A stretch of 64,000 nt of DNA from Odontesthes bonariensis (lineage: Eukaryota > Chordata > Actinopteri > Atheriniformes > Atherinopsidae). The stretch is taken from the NCBI RefSeq assembly GCF_027942865.1, contig NC_134507.1:37978797-38042796 (forward strand), written 5' to 3'. Under the pieces are notes generated by a model. It saw only the letters and a program-made list of their open reading frames with translations. It was not told where the DNA came from and searched no databases. Made by a program: the position numbers and the translations under genes. Shown in pieces: positions 1 to 9,775 of the stretch. How positions within the stretch are numbered: the stretch's first letter is position 1; every line of letters starts with the position of its first letter.

Positions 1-77
1 TAACCCAGTTGGTTTGAGGTGGTATTACTATTTTCAAAATAAATTGGCAATTGGCAACAATTTATCAAGAACCCATT

Positions 78-338
78 TTAAATTTGGAACTTCATACCAA
101 TATTGTTCCATATGTAGTATCTATGTGGGGGAAAATTATGTTTGTAGATCAATGACCAAGAAAGAAGCATCTGTTTATGAAAGTAGGATAGTTTTGAGGG
201 GATTTTTTCAACATTATAATTACAAAGTAAAAAGAAATTTAGGCCTCCTAATTTGGAGAAAATTAAATTCGGTATAAAGTTCCAAATTGAAGATGTGTTC
301 TTGATAAATTGTTTAAGCCAATTTATCCGTAAGGTCAC
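78..338 (-). pseudogene. L1-clade LINE reverse transcriptase, C-terminal scrap
   Basis: The minus strand encodes about 86 residues typical of the region after the RT core in fish L1/Tx1-like LINEs, for example FSKLGGLNFFLLCNYN followed by SLIYKHNFPPHRYYIWNN. Only this scrap is present, with no RT core or endonuclease. It is bracketed by a 40 bp inverted repeat (about 57-101 and 270-318), as if the segment beyond the fragment had been copied in inverted orientation. The same fragment lies on the plus strand of the right arm. Confidence 0.6.
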
Positions 339-342
339 TGTG

Positions 343-495
343 AGTGTTCATAATGGCCAAATGTATTAGTCTCTCCTGCGTCATGGTGCTGCGCAGCCAG
401 GTTTTCAGGCTGAGAAAGAGCGCTCAGATGCTTTGACAGATATGGGCAGGGCAAGGGAAAGCCTAATGATCTTCTCCACCTCTGACAGCATGGAG
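343..495 (-). pseudogene. hAT transposase C-terminal dimerisation scrap
   Basis: Read on the minus strand, this is the last part of a hAT-type transposase. The pattern is IRLSLALPISV, then ASERSFSA and, one frame away, residues resembling the usual RS-TM-ERL-hlA ending of the hAT dimerisation domain. A stop and frame change interrupt it. No terminal repeats are visible. It is duplicated at 58892-59045 on the other strand. Confidence 0.6.
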
Positions 496-579
496 CGGGG
501 TTGGTGCTGCAAGGTTTGCAGGATGGACCCCTTTGCAGGAAAGCCCTCCTCTGTCCCCCGTCCCTACACACAACTATAA

Positions 580-2121
580 AGAATGTGAAGGGGACAAAGG
601 GCCTCCTCACACTGGAGGGCAAAGTTGTTCAGGTATGTTGATTTGTCTTCATCAGAAGAACACACTAATACACTCAGATAAATTACCGTGCTTAATTGTA
701 ATTCAGAGATACAAACATTTTAGGTAGACAAAGTAATGCCTACCAGTATTTGAAATGTTTTATTACAGAAAAGCTGTTGCAATGACATGTTTAGGTCTAA
801 TTAGATCACTAAGTGACTGAACTTGTTCTTATTTAGCTCTCAGCTGTGAAAAAGGTCCGCAGTGGGAGAGAGGAGGTCCCGCTGCGTGAGGTGAAGCTGC
901 AGCAGGTAAGACCAGAGAACGGGAGGATTGGAGAGGAGGGACAACCTCTGTGGTTTCTAGATAAGGGAAGATAAAATAAGATAACTTTCATATTCTGTGA
1001 GTACCTTAGTAGTCTATGGGAGTGTGCTAACTGTCTCTTTCTGTGGCGCTGGTTGTTTATATGTTTACTGTGGTCACTTGTAGGCTGCACATTACAGAGT
1101 AATCTCTGGTGCCTTTATAGTTCTGACATCTCATACTGTGTTCTGTACAGGATAAAGCTTCTGCCTCCCTCACGCTGTGGCGGGAAGCTGCAGTCCAGGA
1201 GCTGGACCTCGGCAGCCAGTGCAGGATTACCCACTTAAAGTCCAACATGGATGCAGGAGGGGACTTCCTGCACACAACACCCTACAGCAATGTAGAAGTA
1301 AAAAGCATTCTAATTCATCTAATCTAAAAACACATTCTAATCAGGATCAGAATGAGCTTTATTTGCCAAGTCGGTAGGCACATACAAGGAGTTGTTTTCT
1401 CTGGTTTAAACATGTAAAAGGCCACATGAAGTTTGGAGGTCTGCAGCAATTGACTCTGCAGAAAGGTCGCCAACCTTCTGCAGAGTCCATTGCTACAGAC
1501 CTCCAAACCCGCTCTGTCATTTTACGTGGCCGACCACTTGGTGGCTGAGCTGCTGGCGTTCCCAGTCGCTTCCACTTTGTTCTAACACCACTGACAGCTG
1601 ACTGTGGGATATTTAGGAGCGAGGAAATGTCTCCACTGGACTTGTTGCACAGGTGGCATCCTATCATGGCACCACGCTGGAATCCACTGAGCTCCTGAGA
1701 GCGAGCCATTCTTTCACAGATGCTTGTAGAAGCAGTCTGCATGCCGAGGGGCTTGAATTTCTACACCTGTGGCCATGGAAGTGATGGGAACACCTGAATT
1801 TAATTATCTGGATGAGTGAGTGAATACTTTTGGCAATCTAGTGTATATTATACAGACATGAAATGGCAAATGATCTGACACAATTGAGAAAGAGATTAAA
1901 GAAATAAACAAGGAGTAAGAAAGGGGTTTAATATCTAGCTGCAAGGTATTATGGGACATAAGTGCTGTTTGTTTTGGCAGGTGCTGATTGTGACTGATGA
2001 GGCAGCTGGAGTGGAGGTGATGGGCGTGATGGAGAGCAGCACAAGGGGAGAGCTGGAGCTCCTCATGTCCAGCACCGAAGTATTTTATATTTCCCAGGAC
2101 TTGTGGGAGCCCTTGAAAAGG
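580..2121 (+). CDS. Four internal exons of an unrecognised protein (possible OB-fold)
   Basis: Four open segments with good splice borders join in phase 0 throughout: about 580-632 (ending GTTGTTCAG then gtatg), 837-905 (23 codons), 1151-1297 (49 codons) and 1981-2121 (47 codons). Translated pieces include GLLTLEGKVVQ, KVRSGREEVPLREVKLQQ, LTLWREAAVQELDLGSQCRI and EVMGVMESSTRGELELLMSS. The alternating short hydrophobic strands, with LWREAAV in the middle, suggest an OB-fold or other small beta-barrel of the RPA type; that is inference, not a match. Start and last exons were not found. The third intron (1298-1980) carries a LINE tail and a Tc1 scrap. All four exons are open here, whereas the duplicate at 57260-58805 has a frameshift, so this copy is the better candidate for function. 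Confidence 0.55.
1335..1420 (-). repeat. LINE 3'-tail fragment
   Basis: The plus strand reads TCAGAATGAGCTTTATTTGC preceded by degenerate TCAGGATCAGAAT units. This is the reverse complement of the short-repeat 3' tail common to several fish L2-like LINEs and their SINE partners. It lies in an intron of the four-exon gene. Confidence 0.5.
1421..1846 (-). pseudogene. Tc1-type transposon remnant, N-terminal DNA-binding part
   Basis: The minus-strand frame starting near 1742 encodes a Tc1-like bipartite helix-turn-helix region: MARSQELSGFQRGAMIGCH, then GDISSLLNIPQSAVSGV and a PPSGRPRKMTER linker. One terminal inverted repeat is visible at about 1832-1846 (ttggcaatctagtg next to TA). The DDE catalytic half is missing. 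Around 1436-1510 the sequence folds back on itself: a stretch reading ggaggtctgcagcaattgac is followed by its own reverse complement. The other transposon end is therefore lost and replaced by an inverted copy of internal sequence. The same structure is in the right arm. Confidence 0.75.
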
Positions 2122-2574
2122 GTAAAGTCTTTCTAAATATAAAATATATTGGGAAAAAAATCATTAACATTGAGGCAGTGGAAAGACCCTGCCCTCTGGC
2201 AGAATAAATTTCATATATATGTATATAGTTTACACATAGTTAATATTGTTTTATGTTCTATTTTTATTAATGACGTTTCTTTGAAAATATAATAAAAATG
2301 AATTTAAATCCAGCATTTGGCTCAGTTGTATTGCTGTGGTAATATAGTCTGTGAAGATGAAGTGAAGATAAAAACTCTCCCAACCGAGGCTCAGCTCTGA
2401 AATGCTACTGACAGGAATTTCAGATGTGAGATGGTGACAGAGGGAGGACACCTGGAAGAAACCCTGGACACAATCAGACTTCAGATTTATTAATCTATTC
2501 AATAAAGATATATTTCAGTACTCTGTTTTAACGTAACATATAACAGTACAGATGTACATGTTCATTTATTTGTC

Positions 2575-3170
2575 ATTTCAGTTCAGTTTTATTAACACAG
2601 ACACAATTAAAAGAAGTAGCTTAGCTAAGGAATCCTACAAAATGCACCGTAACTTCTGTTCAATCCCGAGCACGCACAGAAGTGTGGGAAGAAAAAACTG
2701 AGTTTTAACAGGAAGAAAGCTCCATCAGAACCAGAACCAGGAAGGGCGGCCATCTGCCTGGAGCAGCTGGGGCTGAGAGGACAGAAAAGAGGGGACAACA
2801 AGCAGCGTAACACCAGGCCAGGGACACCTGCTGAGAGAGGAACAAGTTAATGACAACAATGATGTCACATGTACATGGAGAGGAGAGGTGCATCATGGGA
2901 GCTCCCCCAGCAGGCTGGGCCTATAGCAGCAGAACTATGGGATGTTTCAGGCTCAGCTGAGCCATCCCTAACTATAAGCTTCATCAGAAAGGAAAGTTTT
3001 AAGCCTGATCTTAAAAGTAGAGAGGGTGTCTGCTTCCTGAAGCCAAACTGGCAGCTGGTTCCACAGAGAGGGGCTGATAACGGAAGGCTCTGCTCTGCCA
3101 TTTACACAAAAGGCTGAGATTAACATTATGCAGGACAGGTCCGTTCCCTTGGTCAGTATATAGCTCATGC
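2575..3170 (-). mobile_element. CR1/L2-like LINE 3' end (RT C-terminus and 3' UTR)
   Basis: The minus strand ends a LINE ORF with the characteristic C-terminal motif LWNQLPVWLQEADTLS followed by TFKIRLKTFLSDEAYS and a stop. It then runs through a 3' UTR to an AATAAAACTGAACTGAA-type tail near 2575. It is 5'-truncated at about 3170. Related 3' ends occur at 23155-24310, expanded into a minisatellite, and at 53890-54113 with 56568-56810. Confidence 0.7.
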
Positions 3171-3381
3171 AAATTTGACTGTATCCATTGAACTTATGAT
3201 AGAATCATGCACCGTATTAGTCATTTTGGGGAACTCTGATTAAAGTTTTAAGAATGTCTCTTGCTGAGATTACATTTTATAACATTTAAGTCTAACACAC
3301 CATGTTATTGTGATAAAATGAAAGGTTACGACTCTTAAATAAAAGCTACAAGATGTCCAGGTTACACATATATCAATAAAG

Positions 3382-3891
3382 ATGAAGAAGTGCTCACGCA
3401 GTGTTGTGTTCATTCCTACTGATGACAGTCCAGTGAAAATGAGTCGCCCCATGTCATTCTTGGAGGACACCCCGTCAGAGTCTCGTAATGTCTGGATGAC
3501 GAGTTTGAGTGACAAATACAAAGCCAGACCCGAGACCCCAGAGTATGAGGAGATGTGCTCGGCTGATTTTGCTGCTAGCTGCAGGTTTGTCAGTGCAGAC
3601 CACTCAAAGCGTGATGGTGTTTCACCACTTCTGAATGAGCTGGGATTTGTCCAAAGGCGGAAAAATGATAAGCCCTCTGTCATCAGATATAACCAATGTT
3701 CCAAGGAGAAGCACCCCGAGCAGTTTTATGCCAGATTACTGAGACTGTACCTTCCTCACCGATCCGAGTATGAAATACCAAGTGCCCATCTTCCCACCTA
3801 CGAGTCTTTGTACAACTCTGGCTGGGTGCAGCTCCCAGGCTCAAACCGTCCTGAGAGCGTGAAAAACATTACACAAACACACAGAGACTAA
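3382..3891 (+). pseudogene. Helitron protein, segment upstream of the helicase
   Basis: The frame (169 residues) includes KMSRPMSFLEDTPSESRNVW, MTSLSDKYKARPETPEYEEM and LLRLYLPHRSEYEIPS. These resemble the part of fish Helitron Rep-helicase proteins that precedes the PIF1-like helicase. A stop at 3889-3891 ends the frame. Coding similarity resumes at once (EKHTEEIENALVEFEESREH) and leads into the helicase downstream. It is one broken gene with the next entry, and the Rep (HUH nuclease) domain is absent. Confidence 0.7.
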
Positions 3892-4043
3892 TATGAGAAA
3901 CACACTGAGGAGATTGAGAATGCACTTGTAGAGTTTGAGGAGAGCAGAGAGCATGTGATGGATGAATGGTGTAATCTGGCTCCTGAATCTGAAGTTGTGA
4001 TGATGAGCTGCAGCAAAGAGAGCCAGACGATGAGCAGGAAAAT

Positions 4044-5389
4044 GTGCCCGACTATTGTCCTCAGTCTGCTGCTGTGACAGAAATGAGAGCCATCAGAGAA
4101 CCCCCAGCTGTGGATCCAGCTGTGCGGCGGCAGATGTATCAGAACCTGAAGCAGAAGCAGGCCTGTGTGTTCCATGCTATCAGAGACTGCTGCATTAAAC
4201 TTGTGTGTGGCCTAAATCCAGAGCAGTTTTTCTTTTATGTCAACGGTGGTGCAGGAACAGGAAAGTCCCACCTGATGAAATGCATTTACTCAGAGGCATC
4301 TAAGATACTGAGCAAACTGCAGCTACATGCAGAGGAGTTTGACATATCAAAGCCAACTGTTTTACTCTCTTCTTTCACTGGAACTGCAGCTTTCAGCATC
4401 TGTGGCACAACACTGCACTCTCTGCTGAAGCTTCCACGCAGTCTGAAAGCACCAATCCAAGGACTCGCTAACCAACTGGATGAACTCACATCTGAACTTT
4501 TTAATGCTCAAATCCTCATTATCGATGAGATCTCCATGGTTTCAAAGCCTCTTTTTGCTTATGTGGACGCAGGACTGAAACAGATCAAAGGCAATCAGAG
4601 AGCGTTTGGTGGAATGTCAGTTTTAGCTGTTGGAGATTTCTATCAGCTGCCGCCTGTGCGCCAGTCTAAACCTCTGTGTGTACACGACCCAGCAGATACT
4701 GACCTGTGGCAGGAACATTTTCAGATGATCACTCTGACTGAGATCATGAGACAGAAGGATGATGTTGCCTTTGCAGACGTGCTGAACAGGATTGGGGTGA
4801 AACCAAAGGCAGATGAGCTGTCTCAGGCTGACAGAGATTTGTTGTCACAGGCCATCACTGAACCAGCTCTTTGTCCCACTGAGCTTCTGCACATTTTGCC
4901 CACCAATAAGTTGGTTGATGAACACAACTCAGCAGCACTAGCTTTGTTCCATTCCAACATTATCACGATGGATGCAGATGACTTCCAGAAAGATCCCGAA
5001 CAGGCAGAATGGCCCGTAAAGACACACCATGTAAGGGAGGCCGAAATGATTTAGCCCACACTCTGAAAGCTGCTGCAGGGGCTCGTGTCATGCTCACCAG
5101 AAACTTTGACATTCAGAACGGTCTGGTTAACGGTGCTTCTGCCACACTGATGTGCATAGTGACTTCTGAGGATGATCAACACATCACTAAGCTGGGCCTG
5201 AGGATGGATAATCAGACAGGTGTAGCAAGAATCCAGAGTGGAGCTCCAGAATCTGCCAATCTGGTTTACATGGAGAGAGCAGAGGAGAAGCTGAAACAGA
5301 ACGGAGTGCTACGCAGACAGTTTCCTGTGAGGCTGGCGTTCTCCTTCACTGTCCATAAAACCCAGGGCCTCACAACACATGCAGCTGAG
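4044..5389 (+). pseudogene. Helitron PIF1-like helicase, frameshifted
   Basis: The first frame (4044-5054) carries helicase motifs in the usual order. Walker A is GGAGTGKS at about residues 67-74, followed by TGTAAFSICGTTLHSLL, Walker B IIDEIS at about 158-163 and GDFYQLPPV near 197. A frameshift of about one base near 5005 moves the coding sequence to the frame open at 5009-5551. That frame continues with AAAGARVMLTRNFDIQNGL, VNGASATLM and the late motif FSFTVHKTQGLTTH. Helicases of this type should next show the final motif (AYVALSRV), but here it lies inverted on the minus strand at 5390-5455. Neither the Rep domain nor the 5' TC or 3' hairpin-CTRR ends were found. Confidence 0.8.
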
Positions 5390-5455
5390 AGACGTCACCC
5401 TGCTGAGAGCTACATAAGCCATACCTGCTTCAAAGACTTTCTGCAGGGACACCAC
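5390..5455 (-). pseudogene. Inverted piece of Helitron helicase carrying motif VI
   Basis: Read on the minus strand, this encodes [19 protein letters not shown] followed by TSLS, the piece that should directly follow FTVHKTQGLTTH of the plus-strand helicase. The breakpoint is near a gcagctg palindrome at about 5383. The other end abuts the esterase-type LINE at about 5456. It is a small inversion, or an inverted re-insertion, at the junction of two transposons. Confidence 0.75.
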
Positions 5456-6525
5456 GTCCATATTTCTAGAAATGAGAGCAGCTCCTTCCAAAGTGGGATG
5501 AATGCCGTCTCTCCAGGTTTTCTCCAGAAAGATTCCCAATTATCTATGTAGCCCACGTTGTTTGCTGGACACCATCTGGACAACCAGCGGTTGAAGGAGG
5601 ACATGCGGCTAAACATGTCATCACTGGTCAGATTTGGCAGGGGTCCAGAGAAAACTACGGAGTCCCACATTGTTTTGGCAAAATTACACAACGATGCAAC
5701 ATTAATTTTAGTGACCTCCGATTGGCGTAACCGGGTGTCATTAACGCTGACGTGAATAACAGTTTCACCGTATTTACGTTTATCCTTAGCCAGCAGTTTT
5801 AAATAGGATTCTATGTCGCCCGCTCTGGCCCCTGGAATGCATTTGACTATGGCCGCTGGTGTCTCTAATGCCACGTTTCTGACTATAGAGCTGCCAGTTA
5901 CCAGGGTTTTGTCCTCAGCGGGTGTGTCGCTGAGTGGGGAAAATCTATTTGAAGCATGGACAGGGTGATGGTGAACAACGGGCTTGACTTTAGAGCTATG
6001 CCTCTTCCTGACAGTCACCCAGCCACCGTGTAATCCCGGCTGCTCAGGTTCTGCTAGGGGGAGGCTAATGGAGCTAGCTACGCTAGGTGGCTCCACACTG
6101 GCTAAAGGGACCTGGCTCGCTATCGGTTGATTTTCAACAGTGCAGAGCCGAGCTTCCAATTAAGATAACCTCGCCTCGAAAACTACAAAAAGACTACATT
6201 TGTTACATGTACATTATCGCTAAAGGAGGCAGAGGAGTAACTAAACATCTGACACACGGAGCAGGTGAAAGCAGGAGATGAAGGGAGAGAACTGGTAGCC
6301 ATGCTAAGCTAGAGAGCCAGACACACCACTAAAAAGTGAGAATAAAGATTAAAGATCTGTAGGAGTGTGTTAGAAAAGAATGGTAAGCTATAGAGTTAAC
6401 TATGCAAAATTGTGTAAGTTATAGGTAGAAATAAAGTGATTATCAGTAGTCCAAGAGGAGAAATAAATTCCACAGTACACAAGCAAGGTAACAGGAAGTG
6501 ATGCAATACGTCTTACCGCAAAGCA
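5456..6525 (-). mobile_element. LINE 5' part with SGNH-esterase ORF1, copy 1 (3'-truncated)
   Basis: The minus-strand frame (start near 6159) carries an SGNH/GDSL-type hydrolase domain, as known in ORF1 of CR1-group LINEs. Blocks are [17 protein letters not shown] (nucleophile region), [12 protein letters not shown] and, after a frameshift, [18 protein letters not shown] (the D-x-x-H block). Relative to copy 2 (24320-25515) it lacks about 10 bases near 5514, which breaks the frame just before the D-x-x-H block. Block III reads VSVND where family members usually have a Gly before the Asn. The 5' end matches copy 2 up to 'cttaccgcaaagc' at about 6525. The endonuclease and RT regions are missing. 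Confidence 0.7.
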
Positions 6526-7067
6526 AAGCGTCACAGCGTCAATCAACCACCACTTCACCACAGGGCCAAGACTCCTTTAATGTTGGGCATGTTCAGTCTA
6601 TGTTCAGTCAGTGTTGCTTCCATCTTTTATTTTTATTTCAAAGTTCTCTTATTCTAAAGTGGAGATTAGTTGCCAAAAGTATGTGTAAATGAATCTGTAA
6701 CACTACAAATCCCTGCTGTGAGTGTAAACTTGTTGAGGGTCAACGTAAACTCCAAGTAAAAGCCGGGATAACGGTTTGTCTAGCTAAAAATTGCATTGTA
6801 AAAAAAAAAGAAGAGCTGTTCACTTAACTGTCAGTGGCTTTAATGTTGGGGATGTTCAGTCTATGTCCTCAATAACTTCACTCATGTTGAGTGAAGGGAG
6901 AGCCAACTGCTCCAGCTCCAAACAATATAGGAAGACAGGACATTTTTGCAGTTGTTATCAGCACTCTTAATTAACAATTTGGGTGAGCAAAGAGAGACGC
7001 ATTTGAGATCAAGGAAGGTACCCAAAGTTAACCATCAAGCTTTCCGTATAGGTTTATTAAAGTATGA

Positions 7068-7140
7068 GGGCTTGTCCAGGATTTGTACCTGGAACCTCTG
7101 GCACCCTAAGCAAGAATCATACCCCCTAGACCAACGAGCC
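7068..7140 (-). pseudogene. tRNA-Pro (AGG) copy, probably a pseudogene
   Basis: On the minus strand this folds as tRNA-Pro with loop TTAGGGT (anticodon AGG) and acceptor stem pairing GGCTCGT with ACAAGCC. Damage is visible: the T-loop reads GTACAA where GTTCAA is invariant, an extra G lies in the D-arm (GGGGG), and two anticodon-stem bases are changed so that it pairs poorly (CTTGC against GCCAG). B-box damage should weaken Pol III transcription. Confidence 0.8.
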
Positions 7141-7749
7141 AAAAGGTGGTCTTTTTGTGTTTTGTGAGAGCGCGCGGACAGCTGATGTAGCCATGGAATC
7201 CTGGGAATTTGTGATTGCTTTCTTTCTTCTTTGACTTTTCCAGAGCAATGAGCCTATATTGTTTGGAGTTGGCTCTCCCTTTACTCAACATGAGTGAAGT
7301 TATTAGGCACATACACTGAACAGCCCACAAAAACTCCTGAGACCAATGAGTCAATACTCACCGCCAGGTTCCACCAATTCACATCACATTTTATCAAGAA
7401 GCCCAACTTTAAGACAGAACAGGTCTATATCTCCATTTCTCTAACATTGACTTGAAGCGTTTCAATCTGGATTTATAGAACAAATACCAAAACTGCTTTA
7501 GATAATACTGCAGAGGGTGTGCTTACATGATACAGGTACTTATGAGTGGATCTGTCTTTCAAATTCCAGATAAGAAATTCATTTAAGAAGGACTTGAAGC
7601 AACTTCGGAATGAGTGGCGGAGGTTTGAGCTGTATTTCCCTATTTGGGGCTTTGATTCCAAATGCATTACTGTAAATGTTATAGTCATTGATTCAATCCT
7701 TCTCTGATTTCACAGCAAAGCAGAGACACAAGGCCAGTAAACCAGGGAA

Positions 7750-7821
7750 GGGCTTGTCCAGGATTTGAACCCGGGACCTCTCGCACCCAAAGCGAGAATC
7801 ATACCCCTAGACCAACAAGCA
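7750..7821 (-). tRNA. tRNA-Pro (TGG)
   Basis: The minus-strand cloverleaf has an intact anticodon stem (CTCGC with GCGAG), loop TTTGGGT giving anticodon TGG, and a canonical T-arm with GTTCAAATCC. The first acceptor base is changed (T opposite C), as is one T-stem pair. It may be weakly functional. A tRNAscan score would separate gene from repeat-borne copy. Confidence 0.75.
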
Positions 7822-8714
7822 AGGGTTTGCAACTTTAGGCGTTGTACGAGCGCCGCAGGCCACAGATAGCAAAACGATATCCTCGGAAGGTACATTCGAT
7901 CATCGAATAGAAACATCCTACAACTTTCAGTTCAGCTCACTCATTGTCAGTGTTGCTTCCATCTTTTTTATTTCAAAGTTCTCTTATTCTAAAGTGGAGA
8001 TTAGTTGCCAAAAGTATGTGTAAATGAATCTGTAACACTACAAATCCCAGCTGTGAGTGTAAACTTGTGGAGGGTCAACGTAAACTCCAAGTAAAAGCCG
8101 GGATAACGGTTTGTCTAGCTAAAAATTGCATTGTAAAAAAAGATGAGCGGTTCACTTAACTGTCAGTGGCTTTAATGTTGGGGATGTTCAGTCTATGTCC
8201 TCAATAACTTCACTCATGTTGAGTGAAGGGAGAGCCAGCTGCTCCAGCTCCAAACAATATAGTAAGACAGGACATTTTTGCAATTGTTATCAGCACTCTT
8301 AATTAACAATTTGGGTGAGCAAAGAGAGACGCATTTGAGATCAAGGAAGGTACCCAAAGTTAACCATCAAGCTTTCTGTATTGGTTTCTTAAAGTAGGAA
8401 GGCTTGTCTGGGATTTGAACCTGGGACCTCTCGCACCCTAAGCGAGAATCATACCGCTAGACCAGGGGTCTCCAACCTTTTCCCCTCTGAGAGCTACTTT
8501 CACAAAATAAAAATGGCCGAGAGCTACTCGTGTTTTGTAACATTTATTGTCATCGCTCATTTTGAACAAACAAACTCAATAAGCCTTCTTTTCCTGAACA
8601 TTTGCAATATGTTACTGTCCACATCTCACATTCTGTATTAAAACATAAAAAATAAAGAACAAAAATTGCATTCACAATAAAAACCATTTAGTTCAGTTCA
8701 ATATTGAGCAGTGA

Positions 8715-8716
<2 letters not shown>

Positions 8717-8781
<65 letters not shown>
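8717..8781 (+). repeat. (GT)n microsatellite
   Basis: An uninterrupted run of about 32 GT dinucleotides inside the hAT element, just downstream of the transposase stop. It makes an artefactual Cys-Val open frame. Confidence 0.98.
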
Positions 8782-8783
<2 letters not shown>

Positions 8784-8803
8784 CAGAAGTTCAGCCTTTT
8801 TAG

Positions 8804-9412
8804 CTATTGAGATGACTGACACTGCAAGGAGTCAACAAGAGAGGTGTATGCTGGAGTGTATCCACTTAAGTTCACTCTTATGGAGTCATTTAAATGTTCA
8901 TCGGTCAGTCTCGTTCTGAGCTTTGATTTCAGGACATTCATGTCAGAAAAAGCTGACTCACAGAGGTATGTAGACCCAAACAAAGCAGACATTTTCAGAG
9001 CTGCTTGGTGAAGATTTTCATAATCATATGGCTCTACCAACCTCCAGAAATGCTGTGAATGCTGCTGAGACTTTAACTGCACATTGTTCTGAAGGTTTAT
9101 AACCTCCATTTCCATTTCCACAGGATCGACTCAGAAAAGTTCAGCCATCTGTCCTGAAATCTCACTTATGTCCACATTCATGAAAGGGTTGGGCATAAAT
9201 GTCACACAGGGCTCAAGTTTCTCAAAGTCACTGAATCTGTCAGCAAACTCCTGTCCAAGCCTTGATAAGAGGTCACAATACTTGGACACATTTAAAACGT
9301 TGGCTGCACCTGTGTGACTGTCCAGCATCTTTGAGATCGAGGGGAAGTGCTGAAATCTTCTGCTTTTCACTTGCTGAATGTACAATGACAGTTTTGCACT
9401 GAACGACAACAC
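8804..9412 (-). pseudogene. hAT transposase, C-terminal half with one stop
   Basis: Two minus-strand frames in the same register are separated by a single TGA at about 9131. The upstream part includes CDLLSRLGQEFADRFSDFEK, and the downstream part ends with the hAT dimerisation block (LFGSTYLCESAFSDMNVLKS then KLRTRLTDEHLNDSIRV). The zinc-finger (BED) N-terminus and the first catalytic Asp region are missing. It closely resembles the SCAND3/ZBED5-like branch in motif style. Confidence 0.85.
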
Positions 9413-9538
9413 TGATCATGTTGTCGCCATCGTAAACTCCTTCTCACTGGCCTAGCAAGCCAGACCTGTACAGCTTTTATTGACGCTGGATAGCAGTGTG
9501 GGCGGGATAAACGGTTGTCTGTCAAGTTGCGTCTGCAC

Positions 9539-9775
9539 TCAACGCCACGCAATAGGATGGCGCAACAACCAATCAGAGCGTCGTCCCACCAACAGAGCAA
9601 GCTGGTAAATTAAACTTTTACCGTACCCGGTGAGCAAAACTCCGAAAACGTCCTTTTTTTTCAAGAAAAACTTAAGTGCAGTTATCTGTTCGTCTCGCAA
9701 AGAAAATTTTATATTAAAATCTTCTAGAGTCGCTACCAAAGCCAACTCGAAAGCCTGTTCGCTGGGCGCAGCCAC
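9539..9775 (-). pseudogene. RecQ-like helicase N-terminal scrap
   Basis: The frame of 78 residues carries LRDEQITALKFFLKKKDVFG and LLTGYGKSLIYQLALL, a RecQ-type motif 0/I where TGYGKS stands for the usual TGGGKS. Frame and similarity stop about 15 residues later, so only the first ATPase motif survives. It sits in a 9.43-9.93 kb block that interrupts the hAT body and is probably a piece of another fish repeat that carries a RecQ-like gene. I could not define that repeat's ends. Confidence 0.65.

Larger units (their letters stand above)
1..3043. repeat. Left arm of a large inverted repeat
   Basis: This stretch recurs in reverse complement at 53890-59380. The match runs from the first base of the window (pairing with about 59380) to about 3043 (pairing with about 53890). 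In roughly 270 bp compared by eye near the outer end I count 4 mismatches, so the arms are about 98.5% alike there. The right arm is longer only because of a 2.4 kb Harbinger insertion. Both arms hold the same mosaic: L1-like scrap, hAT scrap, four exons, Tc1 scrap and LINE 3' end. Because several unrelated elements are shared in the same order, this is a segmental inverted duplication and not two insertions of one repeat family. The arm may continue left of the window. Confidence 0.93.
6606..7944. repeat. tRNA-Pro-bearing unit, copy 1 (1.34 kb direct duplication)
   Basis: Sequence starting 'cagtgttgcttccatctttta' at 6606 recurs at 7945 and runs in parallel to about 10990, apart from two insertions in copy 2 (a hAT at 8463-10094 and a SINE at 10572-10719). 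Each unit contains two minus-strand tRNA-Pro copies about 0.68 kb apart (7068-7140 and 7750-7821 here). Intervening sequence has no coding potential that I recognise. Confidence 0.85.

Noticed and set aside
8704-8919. 71-codon plus frame with Cys-Val repeats
   Set aside because: Translation of the GT microsatellite.
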